Below, piece after piece: positions 7,751-11,534 of a stretch of DNA of 11,534 bases; the first letter of the stretch is position 1, and every line of letters begins with the position of its first letter. The translations under genes were made by a program, and so were the position numbers. The notes beneath the pieces were generated by a model, which worked only from the letters and a program-made list of their open reading frames with translations, made no database searches and was not told where the DNA came from. Source of the DNA: Eubacterium sp. (GTDB taxonomy: Bacteria > Bacillota > Clostridia > Oscillospirales > Acutalibacteraceae); contig JAIDJS010000354.1 of NCBI GenBank assembly GCA_029052085.1, positions 1 to 11,534 of the forward strand. The letters run 5' to 3'.

Positions 7751-8959
7751 ATGGCACGCAAATCAAATGTTGTTGCAATGCTGCTTGCAGGCGGACAGGG
7801 CAGCCGTCTTGGCGTACTCACAAAAAATATAGCAAAGCCGGCTGTTCCATACGGCGGTAAATACAGAATTATAGATTTTCCGCTTTCAAACTGCGTAAAC
7901 AGCGGTATCTATACTGTTGGTGTTCTTACGCAGTATCAGCCGCTTGAGCTTAACGATTATCTCGGTAATGGTCAGCCATGGGATTTAGACAGGCAAAACG
8001 GAGGCGTTCACGTACTTTCGCCATATGAAGCTATCGGCGGAGCTGAATGGTATAAGGGTACTGCAAATGCTATTTATCAGAACATCAATTTCATTGAAAA
8101 ATACGATCCCGAATATGTTGTTGTCCTTTCCGGAGATCACATTTACAAAATGAATTATGCGAAAATGATTGATTTCCACAAAAAGAACGATGCTGCATGC
8201 ACGATTGCCGTGCTTGAGGTTCCGTGGGAAGAAGCATCACGCTTTGGTATCCTTGCAACAGATGATACGGACAGAATTTACGAATTTGCAGAAAAGCCGG
8301 CTGAGCCTAAATCAAACAAAGCATCAATGGGTGTTTATGTTTTCAGCTGGGACAAGTTGAAAGCATATTTAATTCAGGATGAGAACACCGAGGGCTCTGC
8401 AAACGATTTCGGTAAAAATATTATTCCTGCAATGCTTGAGGCAAATGAAAAAATGTTTGCTTTCCCATTCAAAGGTTACTGGAAAGATGTTGGAACAATT
8501 GATTCGCTCTGGGAAGCTAACCTTGATATTATCAATCCAAATGTTGATCTTGATTTAAGCGACAAGAGCTGGAGAATTTACAGCAGAAATCCAATGTCGC
8601 CGCCGCATTACATAGGACCGAATGCAATCGTTGAAAATTCCTCAATTTCGGAAGGCTGTGAAATTGAAGGCAATGTTGATTACAGTGTTATTTTCAGCGA
8701 TGTAACTATCGAAGACGGCGCAGATGTAAGATACAGTGTAATTATGCCGGGCGCAACAATAAAAAAAGGCGCAAAGGTTTATTATTCAATTGTAGCTGAA
8801 AATGCAGTTATTGAAGAAGATGCTAAAATCGGAGAAATTCCTGAGCATCTTGAAAATCCGGAAAGCTGGGGAATTTCCGTTATAGGCTCTGATGCTATTA
8901 TAACAAACGGAAAAGAAGTTAAACCCGGAGTCATGATAAAATCAGGAGAGGAGGTATAA
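7751..8959 (+). CDS. glgC: Glucose-1-phosphate adenylyltransferase, catalytic subunit
   Basis: Makes ADP-glucose and pyrophosphate from glucose-1-phosphate and ATP, the committed step of bacterial glycogen synthesis. In 402 residues it keeps the nucleotidyltransferase landmarks: LAGGQGSRL (12-20), the [20 protein letters not shown] block (28-47), GTANA (103-107), the metal-binding Asp129 in [12 protein letters not shown] with the glucose-1-phosphate-binding Lys182, and YWKDVGT (243-249). The C-terminal part (about 290-395) is a left-handed beta-helix of hexapeptide repeats. A perfect AAGGAGG site lies about 8 bases before the ATG. glgD begins 3 bases after its stop, so the two subunits are made together. 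In Firmicutes GlgC works best with GlgD, and activator control is often weaker than in enterobacteria (family knowledge). Confidence 0.97.
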   Translation: MARKSNVVAMLLAGGQGSRLGVLTKNIAKPAVPYGGKYRIIDFPLSNCVNSGIYTVGVLTQYQPLELNDYLGNGQPWDLDRQNGGVHVLSPYEAIGGAEWYKGTANAIYQNINFIEKYDPEYVVVLSGDHIYKMNYAKMIDFHKKNDAACTIAVLEVPWEEASRFGILATDDTDRIYEFAEKPAEPKSNKASMGVYVFSWDKLKAYLIQDENTEGSANDFGKNIIPAMLEANEKMFAFPFKGYWKDVGTIDSLWEANLDIINPNVDLDLSDKSWRIYSRNPMSPPHYIGPNAIVENSSISEGCEIEGNVDYSVIFSDVTIEDGADVRYSVIMPGATIKKGAKVYYSIVAENAVIEEDAKIGEIPEHLENPESWGISVIGSDAIITNGKEVKPGVMIKSGEEV

Positions 8960-8962
8960 GCC

Positions 8963-10087
8963 ATGAATGGAAAAACAGTTTTAGGAATGGTTTTTGCCAA
9001 CGTTCACGAGGAAGCACTTGACAGCTTAACAGCAATGAGAACAATGGGTTCTGTACCATTCTGCTCAAGATACAGATTAATAGACTTTCCGCTTTCCAAT
9101 ATGGTTGAAAGCGGAATAACCAAAATCGGCGTTATAACAAATGCAAATTTCCAATCTCTTATGGACCATGTAGGAACCGGTAAGCCATGGGATTTAAGCA
9201 GAAAGAATGACGGTTTGTTTATACTCCCGCCTTTCAATGTAGGCACAGCAGCTATGTGGGGCAACAGAATTGATGCCATTTACGGCAACAAGGGATTTTT
9301 AGAACAAAGCAATCAGGAATATGTTGTTATGAGCGATTGCAACAATGTTTTATCCCTTGATTATGAAGCTCTTTTTGATGCTCACGAAAAGACCAATGCA
9401 GATATAACAATCGTCGGAGTAAGGGCTCCTATGCCGGAAGGTATCGGATCCATAATTTGTTTTGACAAGGTTGAAAAAGACGGAAAGATTACCGAAATGA
9501 GCCTTGACAGAACGGATGAGGGCAATATTTTCCACAGCGTTAATATTGTTATAATGAAAAAATATCTTTTGGAATCGCTTATTACAACAGCGCATTCAAA
9601 AAATCAAATCTCATTCCAGAGAAACATTATAATGGCTAATGCTAAAAATCTAAAAATATATGCTTACGATGCAACAGATGCTTTTGTAGGAACGCTTTCA
9701 TCCGTTCAGGCATATTATGATGTTTCAATGAAGCTTCTTGAAAAAGAAAACAGAAATAAGCTTTTCAGAAAGGATTCCCCTATCTGTACCAAGGAAAGAG
9801 ATGATATGCCATCCCTTTACGGTCATGAATCCAAGTTTACAAATTCACTTGCTGCTGACGGCTGTATTATAGACGGAACGGTTGAAAACTCCATTATTTT
9901 CAAGGGCGTTAAAATCGGAAAGGGCGCAGTTGTTAAGAATTCCATTTTGATGCAGGATACTGTTGTAGGTGAAAATGCGAAATTAAACTGCGTTATAACC
10001 GATAAAAATGTTAATATCAAAAATGGTGTTGAGCTTTCAGGCGCACCTACATTCCCTGTTTCTCTTTCAAAGGGCACAAGGATTTAA
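8963..10087 (+). CDS. glgD: GlgD, non-catalytic partner of ADP-glucose pyrophosphorylase
   Basis: Paralogue of GlgC (374 residues), expected to join it in a heterotetramer and raise its activity. Shared elements are RYRLIDFPLSN (36-46), GKPWDLSRKNDG (73-84) and a C-terminal left-handed beta-helix (about 285-365). Catalytic features are lost. The glycine-rich GGQGSRL loop is replaced by HEEALDSLTAMRTMGS (15-30), the metal-binding Asp of GlgC is Asn127 in SDCNNV, and no EKP glucose-1-phosphate motif is found where expected. This is typical of GlgD proteins and not a sign of decay. Its ribosome site GAGGAGG lies within the last codons of glgC, with a gap of 3 bases, which suggests tight coupling. 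glgA follows after 12 bases. Confidence 0.95.
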   Translation: MNGKTVLGMVFANVHEEALDSLTAMRTMGSVPFCSRYRLIDFPLSNMVESGITKIGVITNANFQSLMDHVGTGKPWDLSRKNDGLFILPPFNVGTAAMWGNRIDAIYGNKGFLEQSNQEYVVMSDCNNVLSLDYEALFDAHEKTNADITIVGVRAPMPEGIGSIICFDKVEKDGKITEMSLDRTDEGNIFHSVNIVIMKKYLLESLITTAHSKNQISFQRNIIMANAKNLKIYAYDATDAFVGTLSSVQAYYDVSMKLLEKENRNKLFRKDSPICTKERDDMPSLYGHESKFTNSLAADGCIIDGTVENSIIFKGVKIGKGAVVKNSILMQDTVVGENAKLNCVITDKNVNIKNGVELSGAPTFPVSLSKGTRI

Positions 10088-10099
10088 CGGAGGAGAAAA

Positions 10100-11521
10100 A
10101 TGAAAGTATTATTTATATCATCAGAAGCAAATCCATGGATGGCATCGGGCGGTCTTGGCGATGTTGCAGGTTCGCTTCCAATCGCTCTGCGCAAAAGATT
10201 AATCGGCTGCCGCGTTGTTATGCCGCTTTATGATTCCATCAAGCAGGAATATAAGGATAAAATGAAATTTATAACATCTATTTCCGTTCCTGTAAGCTGG
10301 CGCCGTCAGTACTGCGGTATATTTGAAGCAAAGCTCAATGGCGTAGTTTTCTATTTCCTTGATAACCAGTATTATTTCAAGAGAGACGGAATTTACGGAC
10401 ACTTTGACGACGCCGAAAGATTTGCATTCTTTGCAAGAGCAGCAATTGAAATCATTCCGGCAATCGGCTGGAAACCGGATATTATTCATTGCAACGACTG
10501 GCAAAGCGCATTAACACCGCTTTATTACAGCTGTTACTATGCAAACCAAATGGGATATGAAAATATCAAAACAGTATTTACTATCCACAATATTCAGTAT
10601 CAGGGAAAATACGGCAATGAACTGCTTGAGGATGTTCTCGGCATTGCACCGGAACATTACAGTCTAATCCAATATGATGGTCTTGTTAATTTCTTAAAGG
10701 CAGGTATTGAATGTGCAAACAAGGTTACAACTGTTTCCCCAAGCTATGCAAGAGAAATTCTTGATCCTTGGTATTCACACGGACTTGACCCTATTCTTAA
10801 TCAAAGAAGCTGGAAACTTTGCGGTATATTAAACGGAATTGATACAGAAAGCTACAATCCGGAAACCGATCCGGCTCTTTGGGAAAACTACAATGCCGAT
10901 AATTTCTCGGCAAAGGCAAAGAATAAGGAAGAGCTTCAAAAAACAATGGGGCTTCGTGTTGATTCTGATGTTCCGATTATCGGAATCGTTACAAGGCTTG
11001 TTGGCCATAAAGGTGTTGACCTTATGAAAGAGGTGCTTGAAAAGAGCCTTTGGGAGCGAAATGTTCAGTATGTTGTGCTCGGCTCCGGAGAATGGCAGTA
11101 TGAAAGCTTCTTCCGTGAGCTTCACGATAAGTATCCCGACAAGGTAGGACTTCGTCTTGGCTTTGTTCCCGATCTTGCAAGAAAGATTTATGCAGGTGCG
11201 GATTTATTCTTAATGCCAAGTAAGAGCGAGCCTTGCGGACTTTCACAGATGGTTGCACTCAGATACGGCACGTTGCCAATCGTTCGTGAAACAGGCGGTC
11301 TTCGTGATTCCATTACCGACAGCGGAGACGGTGAGGGCAACGGATTTACATTTAAGACATATGATGCTTACGATATGCTTGGCGCAATTTACAGAGGAAT
11401 TGATGCTTTCAATAACAAGGACTATTGGAAAACCCTTGTTCAGCGTGCTTTGCTTTGTGATATGAGCTGGGGCAAATCAGCAAATGAATACATCAAGATG
11501 TATAAATCACTTTTAAAATAA
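10100..11521 (+). CDS. glgA: Glycogen synthase (ADP-glucose type)
   Basis: GT5 enzyme with a GT-B fold that adds glucose from ADP-glucose to alpha-1,4-glucan ends. The 473-residue length is typical. The N-terminal domain carries MASGGLGDVAGSLP (14-27), HCNDWQSAL (130-138) and TIHNIQYQGKY (161-171, with His163). The C-terminal domain carries VTRLVGHKGVD (297-307, Arg299 and Lys304 for the nucleotide diphosphate) and SKSEPCGLSQM (374-384, catalytic-pocket Glu377). The classical K-T-G-G-L donor loop reads A-S-G-G-L here: Lys15 of the Escherichia coli enzyme is replaced by Ala15. I believe this occurs in other clostridial GlgA proteins, but I could not verify that. A GGAGGAG ribosome site lies a few bases before the ATG, in the 12-base gap after glgD. 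Last operon gene seen; no terminator is present in the remaining 13 bases. Confidence 0.97.
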   Translation: MKVLFISSEANPWMASGGLGDVAGSLPIALRKRLIGCRVVMPLYDSIKQEYKDKMKFITSISVPVSWRRQYCGIFEAKLNGVVFYFLDNQYYFKRDGIYGHFDDAERFAFFARAAIEIIPAIGWKPDIIHCNDWQSALTPLYYSCYYANQMGYENIKTVFTIHNIQYQGKYGNELLEDVLGIAPEHYSLIQYDGLVNFLKAGIECANKVTTVSPSYAREILDPWYSHGLDPILNQRSWKLCGILNGIDTESYNPETDPALWENYNADNFSAKAKNKEELQKTMGLRVDSDVPIIGIVTRLVGHKGVDLMKEVLEKSLWERNVQYVVLGSGEWQYESFFRELHDKYPDKVGLRLGFVPDLARKIYAGADLFLMPSKSEPCGLSQMVALRYGTLPIVRETGGLRDSITDSGDGEGNGFTFKTYDAYDMLGAIYRGIDAFNNKDYWKTLVQRALLCDMSWGKSANEYIKMYKSLLK

Positions 11522-11534
11522 TACAACATAAAGC

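Noticed and set aside
8963..10087. glgD as a decayed copy of glgC
   Set aside because: The frame is intact, the ribosome site is good, and the loss of catalytic residues is characteristic of the GlgD family.

Overview
The window reads as chromosome of a low-G+C, Gram-positive-type anaerobe of the class Clostridia, most plausibly a gut Oscillospiraceae/Ruminococcaceae-like organism (inference). The reasons are AT-rich intergenic DNA, strong AGGAGG-type ribosome binding sites, a glgC-glgD pair next to glgB and glgA, the DapL route to diaminopimelate, and a stand-alone ANTAR-type regulator. There are nine coding regions. Eight are complete, and the first runs off the left edge.

Left edge (1-536): the 3' part of a cell-surface protein with two C-terminal Ltp-type repeats behind a Thr-rich linker. 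The first 26 bases are a perfect (CA)13 microsatellite lying in frame inside this gene. Changing the repeat number by one or two units would hit a stop within about 30 bases. The gene ends at a rho-independent terminator that faces a second terminator serving the leftward operon.

Leftward block (547-5428, minus strand, transcribed right to left): an ANTAR-domain RNA-binding regulator with a degenerate receiver and a TTG start, then dapF, dapL, purC and purB. dapF to purB are spaced 18, 25 and -1 bases apart and probably form one transcript. DapL and DapF are consecutive steps to meso-diaminopimelate (peptidoglycan and lysine). PurC and PurB are consecutive steps of purine synthesis (CAIR to SAICAR to AICAR). 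A candidate promoter lies between the ANTAR gene and dapF.

Divergent intergenic region (5429-5844): very AT-rich, with a good promoter on each strand. It also holds several short direct and inverted repeats placed around the -35 boxes and in the leader, which are candidate operators or leader structures.

Rightward block (5845-11521, plus strand): glgB, glgC, glgD, glgA, a classical glycogen synthesis operon with gaps of 25, 3 and 12 bases. GlgC and GlgD make ADP-glucose (GlgD being the catalytically degenerate partner), GlgA polymerises it, and GlgB adds branches. The window ends 13 bases after glgA, so a following glgP or a terminator would lie outside.

Most of the window is conventional metabolism. 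The observations most worth follow-up are the in-frame (CA)13 tract in the Ltp-type surface protein, the unpartnered pseudo-receiver ANTAR protein beside two biosynthetic operons, and the repeat architecture of the divergent promoter region.
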